A stretch of 64,000 nucleotides of DNA from contig NZ_SNQG01000003.1 of NCBI RefSeq assembly GCF_004378255.1, forward strand, positions 434,001 through 498,000, read 5' to 3'. Origin of the DNA: Mucilaginibacter phyllosphaerae (GTDB lineage Bacteria; Bacteroidota; Bacteroidia; Sphingobacteriales; Sphingobacteriaceae). Position 1 is the first letter of the stretch. Each line of letters opens with the position of its first letter. The position numbers and the translations under genes were made by a program. The notes below the pieces were generated by a model. That model was not told the DNA's origin. It ran no database searches and was given only the letters and a program-made list of their open reading frames with translations. Positions 37,030-45,538 of the stretch are shown one piece after another.

Positions 37030-37956
37030 TTAATAGGAAAAACCCTTTGGCTTTCTTTCAAAAGGATCATTTAAGGGTGGCCTGTTCATATGAGCTACCA
37101 GTTTATCATTATAATCATTGTACCCTTTGTAAATAGCCGACCTATCCGTGGCATAGGGCAGTGCTGTAAGGAAGTCTTTGGTTGCATGGTGACCGGCGGG
37201 GTCATGGTCGAAATAAATATCGATGGAGGAGAATTGTTTAGCCCTGGCGATACCTTCATGGATCAAGGTAAGCGTGTTGAGCACAATTAAACTTTCGCCT
37301 GTATTTTCATTCTCCTTCAGCCAACTCAGGCAATCCAGGAAGCCTTCAAAAACAGCGGCCCTTTTCAAATCACCCGGTATAAAGGTGATCGCTTTATTAC
37401 CAAGGCAACCCTTGAAATATTTATTCCGCACCTCCCAGCTGCCGGTTTCATTTTTCCAACCGGCTGCAAAGAATGGTTTGCGGAGGCCCTTATCATCTTC
37501 AACAACATAATAGATCTCGCTCAGGTGCGCTTTGGCGACATCGAATACGCCCCGGTTCTTCAGATAATTGGTAATAGCTGGATGTGTACCGAGGTCTTTA
37601 ATTTCTTCTATGGCGTAATTCCTGACCTTAACAGGCCGTCGGGGCCGCAGCGTCCTTTGTAACAGATGGGGTTCAGCGGCACTTTGTATTTTTCCGACTA
37701 CTTCATTAAAAGTCGAACCCGGCCAATAGGCCAAACCAAAGTCGATGATATTGCCGCCTTTGCCGCTGCCATGATCGAACCAGACGCCTAACTGGTCATT
37801 GACACTCATGGAGGGTTGGGTATCTGAATCCCGGAGCATACTCAGGTAAAAGTGTTCTTTACCGGACTTTTTAACCGGCTGGTACCCGAGACGGGCAAGC
37901 AGGTCTACGATGGAAGCCTGCTCTTTCAGTTCCCTGGCGTTTAAAAGTGTAGACAT
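37030..37956 (-). CDS. Element DNA primase (CHC2-like zinc finger + Toprim; TraP-like)
   Basis: A 308-aa protein starting MSTLLNARELKEQ (ATG 37956; the longer frame upstream is non-coding). The first about 90 residues resemble the DnaG-type N-terminal domain (HFYLSMLRD, then VWFDHGSGKGGNIIDF) with the usual CHC2 cysteines replaced. The C-terminal part is Toprim-like (AAVFEGFLDCLSW, then SIDIYFDHDPAGHHAT) with acidic residues intact. It probably primes the transferred strand in the recipient. Confidence 0.82.
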   Translation of the reverse strand: MSTLLNARELKEQASIVDLLARLGYQPVKKSGKEHFYLSMLRDSDTQPSMSVNDQLGVWFDHGSGKGGNIIDFGLAYWPGSTFNEVVGKIQSAAEPHLLQRTLRPRRPVKVRNYAIEEIKDLGTHPAITNYLKNRGVFDVAKAHLSEIYYVVEDDKGLRKPFFAAGWKNETGSWEVRNKYFKGCLGNKAITFIPGDLKRAAVFEGFLDCLSWLKENENTGESLIVLNTLTLIHEGIARAKQFSSIDIYFDHDPAGHHATKDFLTALPYATDRSAIYKGYNDYNDKLVAHMNRPPLNDPFERKPKGFSY

Positions 37957-38627
37957 AACGGTGATGATTAATTTTAATAAAATACTTTGGATTTTGCCTG
38001 GCTGAGTAAAATGCAGGCCTCGGACAAATGAACCGGCAGCGGGTAACGAACCCGTATAATCCACTTCTGCCGGTTATATGATTTCGGGACTACTCACGTC
38101 GGCATCTACATGCCGGGCTCTCGCCTGCCTATGCGTTTTCGCTATATTGATATGATCTCAGCTTCGCAATATTTTCCGTTGTTGCGGAATAATGCTTTGT
38201 CCCCGTATGTCAAAGAGCAACGGACGGCCCGAAGGCAAATCCTTTTTCCGGCTGCAGAAACCAAAAGTTCCATGTAGCCTGTTTTAGTTTTTTAATGAGG
38301 CTTTCCCGGAGCCGGCGGTGAATAGCTACCGCAGGAGGTGAGGTTTTGATAAGCTGATCCTGATTGGTAAGCTGATTGCGAAGACGCTAAAAAACGTCCT
38401 GAACAAAGCTTATTTAAAAAAGATCAAAGCTTATTGCAGCTTCATTGAGATCAAAGGTCAAGCTATCGGGGAAGGGGAATTGACAAGCTTTTCGGTACTA
38501 CCGAAAAATAAATTTGCAGGTGGAATTCAAACGGGATGCTGTTTTTGAATAAAAAAAACAACATAAGCGGTTACGGCTATTTTCATAGCCGTAAAATTTA
38601 ATCAGGAAGGGCGTAGTGTTTGCTGTT
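37957..38627. other. 670-bp gene-poor region upstream of the primase
   Basis: No convincing gene is present. A 25-codon hydrophobic ORF (38078-38155, plus strand, beginning MISGLLTSAS) is possible but weak. Short direct repeats occur: AAGCTGAT at 38351 and 38369, and CAAAGCTTATT at 38404 and 38425 (21-bp spacing). The second copy of the 34-bp motif lies at 38479-38512. It may hold regulatory or replication sites. Confidence 0.4.
38479..38512 (+). promoter_or_regulatory. 34-bp motif, copy 2
   Basis: The same orientation and 30/34 identity as 8794-8827. Here the centre is a clean palindrome, TTTTCGGT-act-ACCGAAAA, and it is followed directly by TAAATTTG, a match to the -7 consensus. No plus-strand gene lies downstream before the convergent fic gene. 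Confidence 0.45.
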
Positions 38628-39755
38628 TTATTCGGATAAGATCCGGTAAAGTTCGAGGTTCAGGTAGTAATGCCCGCCTTCAATGGACCGGCGTTCCAGG
38701 ACACCCATGTCACTTAGTTTATTCAGGTAATTACGGGCTGTTTTTTCAGCATAGAGCCCGGCATCTTCGAGGTGCTTGACTTTGGTAAAAGGCTGGGTAA
38801 AAATCAGCTGGATCAATTGCTCGGGCCTTCGTATGTCTTTATGCTTAACTACCTCGTCCAGTATAGCTTCTTTTACAGCCAATATTTGATTGATTTTTGA
38901 ATAGGTGATATTCGAGGTACTTTCAACAGCTTTGAGCATATACAAGATCCAGCTTTGCCAGTCGCCCCGTTGGGATACCCCGGAGAGCAGGTTGTAATAG
39001 TCGTCTTTATGATCAATGATATAACGGCTTAAAAACAGGATCGGAAAATCCAAAAGGCCCGATTTGGTCAAATAGTGGATATTAAATATCCTTCCGGTCC
39101 TGCCGTTCCCATCCCGGAAAGGGTGTATAGCTTCAAACTGGAAATGGCCGATGGCCATTTTAATCAGCGGGTCGATATGATAATCAACGTCGTTATTAAT
39201 GAATTCGATCAGGTTCTGTAATTTCTTTTCCGGTATCTGGTTTCCTCTTGGCGGTGTATAAACAACTTGTCCCGCATTCACGCCGCTGCCACCCTGTAGT
39301 ATAACGGTCTGTAAAAAAGCAGGCCGGATGCCGTCGCTTGCCTGGTTAATTTCCTGGTACATATCGACGAAGTACTTCAGGTCAAATCCCGGCGCTGATT
39401 GTAAGTAATCATAGCCTGCCCATAAAGCCTCCCTGTATCGTAATACTTCTTTCGAAGCACCCTGGGCTGACTGGTATTTCTGGTCACTGAAAGCTTTATA
39501 AAGCTCATCATCCGTAGTAAATATATTTTCAATAGCACTGGAGGCTTTAGCTTCCTGCAAGCTGATGGTATTTATGAGCAGGCCCTGGTTAGGTATGGCT
39601 ATGCTTCTTCCCTGCAACCGTGCCAGTGCTGCCCGCGCGGTAACCAGTTGTTCCAGTACCGCCGTACTTTTATAAAGATCTGCAGCTATCGGTAATTCAG
39701 GAATATCATTCCATGGCTTTGTCCTGTCCGGGTTAATTTTATAAGTTGGCGGCAT
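38628..39755 (-). CDS. Fic family protein (AMPylator-like) with C-terminal winged helix
   Basis: A 375-aa protein. The N-terminal helical domain carries an inhibitory-helix motif SSAIEN (S72-N77, class II Fic). The Fic core has HPFRDGNGR at H211-R219, complete for nucleotide transfer. The C-terminal about 90 residues look like a winged helix (HLEDAGLYAEKTARNYLNKL). It is expected to AMPylate a target when uninhibited; the target is unknown. The ATG at 39755 is preferred over an upstream TTG. A -7 box ends only 3 bp before it, so the mRNA may be leaderless. Confidence 0.87.
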   Translation of the reverse strand: MPPTYKINPDRTKPWNDIPELPIAADLYKSTAVLEQLVTARAALARLQGRSIAIPNQGLLINTISLQEAKASSAIENIFTTDDELYKAFSDQKYQSAQGASKEVLRYREALWAGYDYLQSAPGFDLKYFVDMYQEINQASDGIRPAFLQTVILQGGSGVNAGQVVYTPPRGNQIPEKKLQNLIEFINNDVDYHIDPLIKMAIGHFQFEAIHPFRDGNGRTGRIFNIHYLTKSGLLDFPILFLSRYIIDHKDDYYNLLSGVSQRGDWQSWILYMLKAVESTSNITYSKINQILAVKEAILDEVVKHKDIRRPEQLIQLIFTQPFTKVKHLEDAGLYAEKTARNYLNKLSDMGVLERRSIEGGHYYLNLELYRILSE

Positions 39756-39758
39756 ATT

Positions 39759-39893
39759 CAAAGATAGCTCTTAAACGGTAAAAAAGCGAATAATTACCGT
39801 TTGCTTAAATTTGGACGGTAAAATGAGACAACCAAGAACCCATAAACGGTAAGTTTTCTAATAAATACCGTTTACGGGGTTGAATACGGTAAA
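39759..39893 (-). promoter_or_regulatory. fic promoter with six phased ACGGTAA operators
   Basis: TATCTTTG (minus strand, 39766-39759) matches the -7 consensus. Upstream are six copies of (A)ACGGTA(A): forward at 39774, 39815, 39844 and 39884, inverted at 39794 and 39865. Spacing is close to 20 or 30 bp throughout, i.e. whole helical turns, so all sites face one side of the DNA. The likely binder is a helix-turn-helix regulator, perhaps the Fic protein's own winged helix. Confidence 0.65.
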
Positions 39894-39919
39894 TCGCGAA
39901 TAAAATAAAACCATTAGCA

Positions 39920-40756
39920 TCAGGAATTGCCCCTATCGATTTTCTGGCGAATAGTGTCCCGCATCTGATCAATGTATTTGGTAGGGCTAAGCCTTTTCCG
40001 TCTTTCAATTTCGATGAACCTTCGCTGCACAACGCCAATATTTACGTGTAGGTTAATCTCCAGCCATTTAACGATCTGGTTAAGGCTGGCATTACCGTTA
40101 TTGAGCTGCCCTGTCAGCCAAACCCCGTAGGCCAATTCAACAATATTAATAGAATCGCCTGTCCATCTCATGTTTTCTTTTGCCTCTTTCGGTTCTGTGC
40201 CGCTACTGGAATTGCCTGTAGATGAAATTTGTTGCAGGCTGAACTGCTGAACGGATTCATAGCCTTTAAATTTTGCAAATAACAAGCTCATCGGGGTGCT
40301 GAACTTCGGATCTACGTCGTTGATATCATCTGTCGGCAATGCGAGCGGCCCGGCGTTTCTTACGAAATAGACCGCATCCATGTGGGTAAGATTGTTTTTA
40401 AAGTACTGATAATGAAAGGAATTCATCCGGAAGAAACTCTGAATGCTTTTAATTTCCGCTTCATAGTATTTTATAACCGTTTCGCGTGTACCGACAGGTT
40501 CATTGAGTTTCAGGTTATACCGGTATATCAGCTCTATTTTCAAAGACAACAATTCCGGCTTGTATGATTTGAAAAAGGCTATTTCATCGGGTTCATCTTC
40601 AAAGCCGTTTTTAACCACGTCAATCCTGATCGAAGAAAGTGCATCTTCGATTAGCGTGGCAGCTTGCTTGATTGTTTCAGCCGAACTGGCCACATCAGGG
40701 TCAGAAAGCAGCGTTTCTTCCAGTTCCGTTTTGATTTTCTTAAATTCAGTTTTCAT
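39920..40756 (-). CDS. rteC: RteC family protein
   Basis: A 278-aa protein matching RteC, the regulator of excision and transfer in CTnDOT-type elements. The EIAFFKSYKPELLSLKIELIY block near residue 58 and the C-terminal WLTGQLNNGNASLNQIVKWLE helix-turn-helix-like part are typical. RteA/RteB are not in this window. A 26-bp overlap-free gap to the ACGGTAA array raises the possibility that it shares that control region. Confidence 0.82.
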   Translation of the reverse strand: MKTEFKKIKTELEETLLSDPDVASSAETIKQAATLIEDALSSIRIDVVKNGFEDEPDEIAFFKSYKPELLSLKIELIYRYNLKLNEPVGTRETVIKYYEAEIKSIQSFFRMNSFHYQYFKNNLTHMDAVYFVRNAGPLALPTDDINDVDPKFSTPMSLLFAKFKGYESVQQFSLQQISSTGNSSSGTEPKEAKENMRWTGDSINIVELAYGVWLTGQLNNGNASLNQIVKWLEINLHVNIGVVQRRFIEIERRKRLSPTKYIDQMRDTIRQKIDRGNS

Positions 40757-40846
40757 AGGTAGTAGTTAGATGTTATTAGAATTAAAAATTTGACAATAAG
40801 AATCCATCCCGGCTATTTAAGCCAGGTGATCAGTGACTTTTACTGC

Positions 40847-42211
40847 TTAAAGATTTAAGGCTCTTGCTGCCTGAACACCTTCATAGACGACGGGAAAAGC
40901 ACTGTTGACCCGCTGAAGGAAAATGGTGATCAGATAGCTTAATACCGTAACAGCGATAAGAAAGGCAACAGATTCAACGCCCATCGCCATTTCAAAACCG
41001 AGCATTAAAATAACAGTAATCGCCCCGGAAGCTTCGTTCCTAAAAAGAGAGGCGCTGAATGTTGTGGCCATGTTTCCGGCCTTTTGAATATAATGCTGAT
41101 AAAAGGCTTTGAAATTGTCTTCAACGATGGGCGCTTGGTGTGTACCGGGTAAGACACTCCTTTTCATAAGGATTTTTTCTGACTGATGATAAAGGTCATT
41201 CAGGTACATTGATGAAAATAAATGATCCGGCATCTTGATGACAACGTATGATACAGTTACAGCGATATAGCAAAGATTGATTAAGGCAGCATATAAATCA
41301 AGAGCTAAAAGTGAACCAAGCAGTGTAAGTAAAACCAGGCCATCTGAAAAAATGACCGAGATCAGGGCATTTACGGATAATTGGAATTTCGCGATATCGA
41401 TAAGTTTTTTTCTTAAAGCAGGTTCATGCTGTAATTTATCAGGTACAGCGGTCGCGATGTTGTCCGCAAATCTGGTTGCCAGCCATACACTCACCATCTT
41501 ATTGATGCTGATCATCAGCCGTTGCTTCAGATAGGTAAAAAGACTTTTGCATATCGTAATGATCAAAAGCAATATTAAAACGGCGATTCGTAGCTTCAGG
41601 CTCCTGATGTTTGTCTGGCCGGTTAACAGTTGCTGCAAGAATGCAGAAAGAATAATTCCGAAAAGGAAACTCATCAAGTTAATGAACGGAACGCTATACC
41701 AGAGCGGTTTCGGAATTAAGCGCCATTCAAGCGCATTCTTCCAGTGCAGCAGGTCGCTGCCCCGTTTTTTTAAAGTCACGTTTTCAATATATAATCCTGA
41801 TGAGGAAACCCAGGCATGGCGCAAATCAGTTTCATTCATTATTTTAATTCCGTAGGACGGGTCGCCTACTACATAGAAAAACTCTTCTGCCATTTTTTTT
41901 ACGACAAATAATGTCAGAAAGTGAAATCTTCCGTCTTCATTGACGGTATGCATAATGAACGGACGTTTTAGGTCTCTCAGCGTATCCAAATCCATTTCGA
42001 CACACCGGGCACTCCAACCGAAACCTTTAACAGTGTTTTTCAGGTCCAGCAGCGACAGCTCGGATTCATAGCTGTCCATCCGTTGGGCCAGTTCATCTGC
42101 CTGTTTATCTCGTCCGGAATATCGCAGTAACATACAGATACAGGCCATACCGCAATTATTCGCATTTGTCTGCCGGACAAAAGTGCTTTGATAAAAACCC
42201 AGGTTCTTCAT
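40847..42211 (-). CDS. C39 peptidase with ABC-type membrane domain but no ATPase
   Basis: A 454-aa protein. The N-terminal C39 (bacteriocin-processing) peptidase domain has the catalytic Cys in NANNCGMACICM (C20), a His in RFHFLTL near residue 97 and GDPSYG near 117. Five or six hydrophobic segments follow (about 172-195, 205-225, 280-325, 395-435). The protein stops where the nucleotide-binding domain of a normal exporter would begin, and no ATPase is encoded nearby. It could process leader peptides at the membrane with an ATPase supplied in trans. Overlaps nothing; 26 bp after the next gene. Confidence 0.82.
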   Translation of the reverse strand: MKNLGFYQSTFVRQTNANNCGMACICMLLRYSGRDKQADELAQRMDSYESELSLLDLKNTVKGFGWSARCVEMDLDTLRDLKRPFIMHTVNEDGRFHFLTLFVVKKMAEEFFYVVGDPSYGIKIMNETDLRHAWVSSSGLYIENVTLKKRGSDLLHWKNALEWRLIPKPLWYSVPFINLMSFLFGIILSAFLQQLLTGQTNIRSLKLRIAVLILLLIITICKSLFTYLKQRLMISINKMVSVWLATRFADNIATAVPDKLQHEPALRKKLIDIAKFQLSVNALISVIFSDGLVLLTLLGSLLALDLYAALINLCYIAVTVSYVVIKMPDHLFSSMYLNDLYHQSEKILMKRSVLPGTHQAPIVEDNFKAFYQHYIQKAGNMATTFSASLFRNEASGAITVILMLGFEMAMGVESVAFLIAVTVLSYLITIFLQRVNSAFPVVYEGVQAARALNL

Positions 42212-42237
42212 TTTTTTGCCTTTAAATGATTATCTAT

Positions 42238-42876
42238 TCAGGAGGTAGCGGGAAAATAAATTATTGTCAAAAACGTAAACAAGGAGACCCAGATCAGCAA
42301 TGCTGGCAGGTAGGATTTAACGACTACTTTCAGGCTTTCATCATAGTTCAGGCCGGCAATCCGGCGAATTCCGGCTGCGAGCAGAAACCAGTACAGCACT
42401 TCAAACAGGTTCAGGGTTTGTAAACTATAGTGCCAATCCGCCGGTGCAGAACCCACTAGCTGCATTGTCGACAACGGGTAATAAAGGTGCCAGTCTTGCA
42501 GCGTAAAGGCTGACCCGGCCAGGTAGAAATGAGAAAATTTGATAACGGCAGGTATCAGGAAAATATATTCTGCGAGAATAACTGTACCAAACACATTTTT
42601 AAACGAAACCGAAACCTCGGAAAGGTAAAGTGCCGTATAAAGGATAAGTGTAACAATCAAGATTCTGGATAACAGGTAAGTAACTGCTGAGAGGTAGATC
42701 CATTTCTGAATCATGTCATACACTCTTAATTCCTGTTCCGGTATCCCTGACAAATACTGACCGTTACGGGTAAAAAAATCACTTGTTAAAATATACTTGT
42801 CGGTCAGGAAAACAAGAACGCAGGACAACAGGCCGAGAACAGCAAGATTAAGCAGGTAGTTTTTCCAAATTTTCAT
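42238..42876 (-). CDS. Polytopic membrane protein of bacteriocin-like cassette
   Basis: A 212-aa protein with five hydrophobic segments (about 8-25, 60-85, 95-115, 155-175, 188-208). It resembles a Yip1-like or permease-like membrane protein but no family is certain. It is 26 bp upstream of the C39 gene on the same strand and 53 bp from the divergent rhomboid gene. A transport or immunity role is inferred from context. Confidence 0.65.
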   Translation of the reverse strand: MKIWKNYLLNLAVLGLLSCVLVFLTDKYILTSDFFTRNGQYLSGIPEQELRVYDMIQKWIYLSAVTYLLSRILIVTLILYTALYLSEVSVSFKNVFGTVILAEYIFLIPAVIKFSHFYLAGSAFTLQDWHLYYPLSTMQLVGSAPADWHYSLQTLNLFEVLYWFLLAAGIRRIAGLNYDESLKVVVKSYLPALLIWVSLFTFLTIIYFPATS

Positions 42877-42929
42877 GTCGATAGATTTTTTGGTAAATTT
42901 CTGTCGGCTCGGGGCTACTACCTATTAGA

Positions 42930-43580
42930 ATGGATTGTAAATTATTAGTTAAAGTAATTGCAAAATATATTGCTATGACAGCTTCCAACAGATTTAATCC
43001 GCAGGAGACACCTGTTTGCCTGTCACTATTGGGGATAATTATTATCGGTAGTTTGCTTGCACTTAAAAAGCAACGGCTGTTTTTATCGGGGATTATGCAC
43101 CCTGTCTCTATCAAAAAAGAGAAAGAATATTACAGGCTTTTCACTTCAGATGCCATTCATAATGATCTGATGCACCTTTTGATTAATGCTTTTGCCTTGT
43201 TTGCCGTGGGGTCACAACTGGAAGAATATCTCAGGACTGTGAAAAGTTTTGGAAGTGTCTGGTTCCTGGTCATTTACCTAACCAGCTGCCTTTTTGGGAA
43301 TGTGTTGACCTTCTTGAAGTACCGGAATGATTTTGCTTTCTCAAGTGCAGGTGCTTCGGGCAGTATTTTAGGATGTATGATGGCTTTTATGATCCTGCAG
43401 CCCTACCACATTGCTTTTTACGTGCCTGTCGCTGGCGGAATTGTTAATATGTACACGGCACTGATCTACATCCTGTTTTTGATAGGCTACCAACTAAGGT
43501 CAAAAAATCCGCTGGTGAATAATGAAGTACATTTTTATGGTGCGCTTGGTGGGATTATCTCTGCATTGCTTATAAAATAG
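42930..43580 (+). CDS. Rhomboid family intramembrane serine protease
   Basis: A 216-aa membrane protein with the catalytic Ser in SAGASGSILG (near residue 144) and the partner His in EVHFYGALGG (near residue 201). The YRLFTSD and NDLMHLLINAFALFAVG blocks fit rhomboids. It could cleave membrane-anchored substrates and is placed between the C39 cassette and the candidate peptide gene. ATG at 42930 chosen; an internal ATG at 42975 is also possible. Confidence 0.85.
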   Translation: MDCKLLVKVIAKYIAMTASNRFNPQETPVCLSLLGIIIIGSLLALKKQRLFLSGIMHPVSIKKEKEYYRLFTSDAIHNDLMHLLINAFALFAVGSQLEEYLRTVKSFGSVWFLVIYLTSCLFGNVLTFLKYRNDFAFSSAGASGSILGCMMAFMILQPYHIAFYVPVAGGIVNMYTALIYILFLIGYQLRSKNPLVNNEVHFYGALGGIISALLIK

Positions 43581-43585
43581 AAAGA

Positions 43586-43603
43586 TGCCGGGAGGGCCCG
43601 GCA
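43586..43603. terminator. Hairpin between convergent rhomboid and peptide genes
   Basis: Perfect 7-bp GC-rich arms TGCCGGG/CCCGGCA with a 4-nt loop, followed on the minus strand by TCTTTCTATTTT. It probably ends the peptide transcript. Confidence 0.6.
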
Positions 43604-43609
43604 CCTTCA

Positions 43610-43777
43610 TTACCACCAGCCGAGGCAGGACGGGCCGGTTGCTGCAGCTACCGCTCCAACAGCGGCACCTACTCCGCCAAACAATCCGCCAACGGATGCG
43701 GATACAGCGATGTTATAAGCACATTGGCTGGCCCCGGCTTTAAGATCTGAGGCAACTTCATCTGATAAATCTTTCAT
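43610..43777 (-). CDS. Putative bacteriocin-like peptide precursor
   Basis: A 55-aa ORF with an ATG at 43777. An acidic N-terminus (MKDLSDEVASDLKAG) with L4, V8 and L12 spaced as in C39-type leaders ends in Ala-Gly-Ala. The mature part is rich in Gly and Ala with several GxxxG spacings (VGGLFGGVGAAVGAV), has two Cys (C19, C51) and ends GPSCLGWW. This is the make-up of unmodified class II bacteriocins. The cleavage pair is AG or GA rather than GG, so processing is uncertain. It lies near a C39 peptidase, a rhomboid and HTH regulators. Confidence 0.6.
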   Translation of the reverse strand: MKDLSDEVASDLKAGASQCAYNIAVSASVGGLFGGVGAAVGAVAAATGPSCLGWW

Positions 43778-43843
43778 GTCAAAATCATTAATTATTTCTT
43801 CACAGTATTATGAATTACACGAAAGTGTATATTAAGGGAATGT

Positions 43844-43883
43844 TAAGCTAAAGTCTTAACTTGTATTTTATTACCTTAGCTTA
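43844..43883. promoter_or_regulatory. Inverted repeat upstream of XRE gene and peptide gene
   Basis: Arms TAAGCTAAAGT (43844-43854) and ACCTTAGCTTA (43873-43883), 10/11 matched, 18-bp spacer, in the 130-bp divergent region between the peptide and XRE genes. A GCTTATAG word recurs after the XRE gene near 44267. Candidate operator for the XRE protein. Confidence 0.45.
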
Positions 43884-43907
43884 TAGGAAAGTTCATCGAA
43901 TCTGCAT

Positions 43908-44258
43908 ATGAATTCAATCGGAGAGAAAATAAGGATACAGCGGTTAATAAAGAATTATAGTCAGCAATATATGGCCTTTATGCTGGATATATCACAGGCA
44001 GCATACTCAAACCTGGAACGAGACGAAACGGAACTGACTGTCAGGAGAATTTACGAGATCGCGGAAATCCTCGAAATATCGCCTTTTATTTTGTTGCCGA
44101 AACCAAGATTTGGCACCTATATCAATTATCATCATTTCATGATCACCATCAGAAAGATCAGGCAGTTATGGATGTCAGGGATCAGAAACAAAAAGGCGAA
44201 CCTTCCTGAGCATATAAATGTCTACAACAGTGACATTGGAAAGCTGCAAAACGAATAA
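43908..44258 (+). CDS. XRE family transcriptional regulator
   Basis: A 116-aa protein with an N-terminal Cro/C1 HTH (residues about 5-60; IRIQRLIKNYSQQYMAFML, then SQAAYSNLERDET). A basic C-terminal region follows. It lies divergent from the candidate bacteriocin gene across a 130-bp region with an inverted repeat and probably regulates the cassette. Confidence 0.82.
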   Translation: MNSIGEKIRIQRLIKNYSQQYMAFMLDISQAAYSNLERDETELTVRRIYEIAEILEISPFILLPKPRFGTYINYHHFMITIRKIRQLWMSGIRNKKANLPEHINVYNSDIGKLQNE

Positions 44259-44333
44259 TTTATAAGTTCAGCTTATAGCTTCCGTATCATAAAAAGGTCA
44301 ATTTCATTCTGTTAAACCCAAGAGAATGAGATA

Positions 44334-44540
44334 ATGGATTTTCGCACCTATGAGCAGCGGCTACAATATATTTTAGAGCAAATCGAAAAAAAAAGGTTCA
44401 GGTCGCTTGAGGTTACGGCCGACCGTTTCGGTTGCAGTGTACGCACGATAAAACGCATGATCGCACATCTTCGCGAACAGGGTCATCCGATCTCTTATGA
44501 CCGTCTTCAAAAAAAATATTTCATAAAAGAATCACAGTGA
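44334..44540 (+). CDS. Small HTH (DeoR/HTH_11-like) DNA-binding protein
   Basis: A 68-aa protein with a winged-helix-type HTH (SLEVTADRFGCSVRTIKRMIAHLRE) and a C-terminal wing strand. It has no ligand-binding domain. Probably a local regulator of the small-peptide/MauE region. Confidence 0.7.
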   Translation: MDFRTYEQRLQYILEQIEKKRFRSLEVTADRFGCSVRTIKRMIAHLREQGHPISYDRLQKKYFIKESQ

Positions 44541-44576
44541 CATTTTCTGTCATTATGCCCAATATACCTTTATTCT

Positions 44577-45023
44577 ATGCTTCAGAATAAAGAAATCACT
44601 TTAAGGAAAACCATTGAGATCATTGTCGTCATCATCGCGACCCTTTGGTTATATGCCGCAGTGAGTAAGCTGATCAATTTCTCTCAATTCCGGGATGCTA
44701 TGAAGAAACAGCCTTTCGGGCAAGCGCTTCAAAACCTATTGATATATGGTTTGCCACCGATGGAAATTCTGACCGGGGTGTTGCTGCTTACAGAAAAAAG
44801 AAAATTAACGGGTTTGTACATATCAGTGATTCTTTTTACGGCATTCACCATATACATACTGCTGATCATCTTAAAAATTTGGGGCCACGTTCCATGCTCC
44901 TGCGGAGGATTGATCGAGCAGATGGGTTGGACTCTCCATTTCTGGTTCAATCTTTTTTTCTTAACCCTTACCGGCGTATCAATCATAACAATTATTAAAA
45001 GAAAGGAGTATCGTAACACATAA
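44577..45023 (+). CDS. MauE/DoxX-like redox-associated membrane protein
   Basis: A 148-aa protein with four hydrophobic segments and a periplasmic CSCGG cysteine motif near residue 102, as in MauE/DoxX-like proteins that shuttle thiol redox equivalents across the membrane. It lies upstream of a DUF6520 gene and near the TlpA-SusC-SusD operon. A shared oxidative-folding role is inference. Confidence 0.78.
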   Translation: MLQNKEITLRKTIEIIVVIIATLWLYAAVSKLINFSQFRDAMKKQPFGQALQNLLIYGLPPMEILTGVLLLTEKRKLTGLYISVILFTAFTIYILLIILKIWGHVPCSCGGLIEQMGWTLHFWFNLFFLTLTGVSIITIIKRKEYRNT

Positions 45024-45171
45024 AAAGGAATTGCACACTGCGCTTTTATAAGGGAGATTATAGAGGCCAACAGGGGAAGCCAAAAACCTGAAAACAGAGT
45101 AGGCAATAATTGCTACAATATAAACCCAAAGTTTTTCGATTGCTTTTTGATCTAATAAAGCAGTACACAAG

Positions 45172-45495
45172 ATGAAAAAAATAATCATTCCTGTTATCGC
45201 CATTGCTATGGCGTTCGGTACAAGCGCTTTTACAGCAAAGAGAGCTACCAGTACATTTTTCCGCTACCAGGGAGCGACCCGCTCACAAACTGATATCCAG
45301 AATATCAGTAACTATGTTGCGCAGGCAAGTAACCCATGTAATGATGTAGTGAACGTTTGCGGTGTAACCTTAAGTACGGCCAAGAACATCGGTTCGAACC
45401 CGGCAACTTCGGAATTCAACGCTGAAAAGTCAAACCTTTGGCTTTCACAGCAAAATCACGCACCTGCTGACGGTTCAATTAGTATGGAGCCATAA
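45172..45495 (+). CDS. DUF6520 family secreted protein
   Basis: A 107-aa protein with a signal peptide (MKKIIIPVIAIAMAFGTSAFTA) and a mature part containing two Cys (near 61 and 68). The layout matches DUF6520, short exported proteins often found next to MauE, TlpA and SusC/D genes in Sphingobacteria. The function is unknown; the two Cys could be joined by the neighbouring redox proteins. Confidence 0.72.
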   Translation: MKKIIIPVIAIAMAFGTSAFTAKRATSTFFRYQGATRSQTDIQNISNYVAQASNPCNDVVNVCGVTLSTAKNIGSNPATSEFNAEKSNLWLSQQNHAPADGSISMEP

Positions 45496-45502
45496 AATGA
45501 CG

Positions 45503-45538
45503 AAATAAAGCAGGGGGCGACTGCCCCCTGCTTTATTT
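45503..45538. terminator. Bidirectional terminator
   Basis: Perfect 16-bp arms 45503-45518 and 45523-45538 (core GCAGGGGGC) with a 4-nt loop and A/T-rich outer ends. It separates the convergent DUF6520 and SusD genes. Confidence 0.9.
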
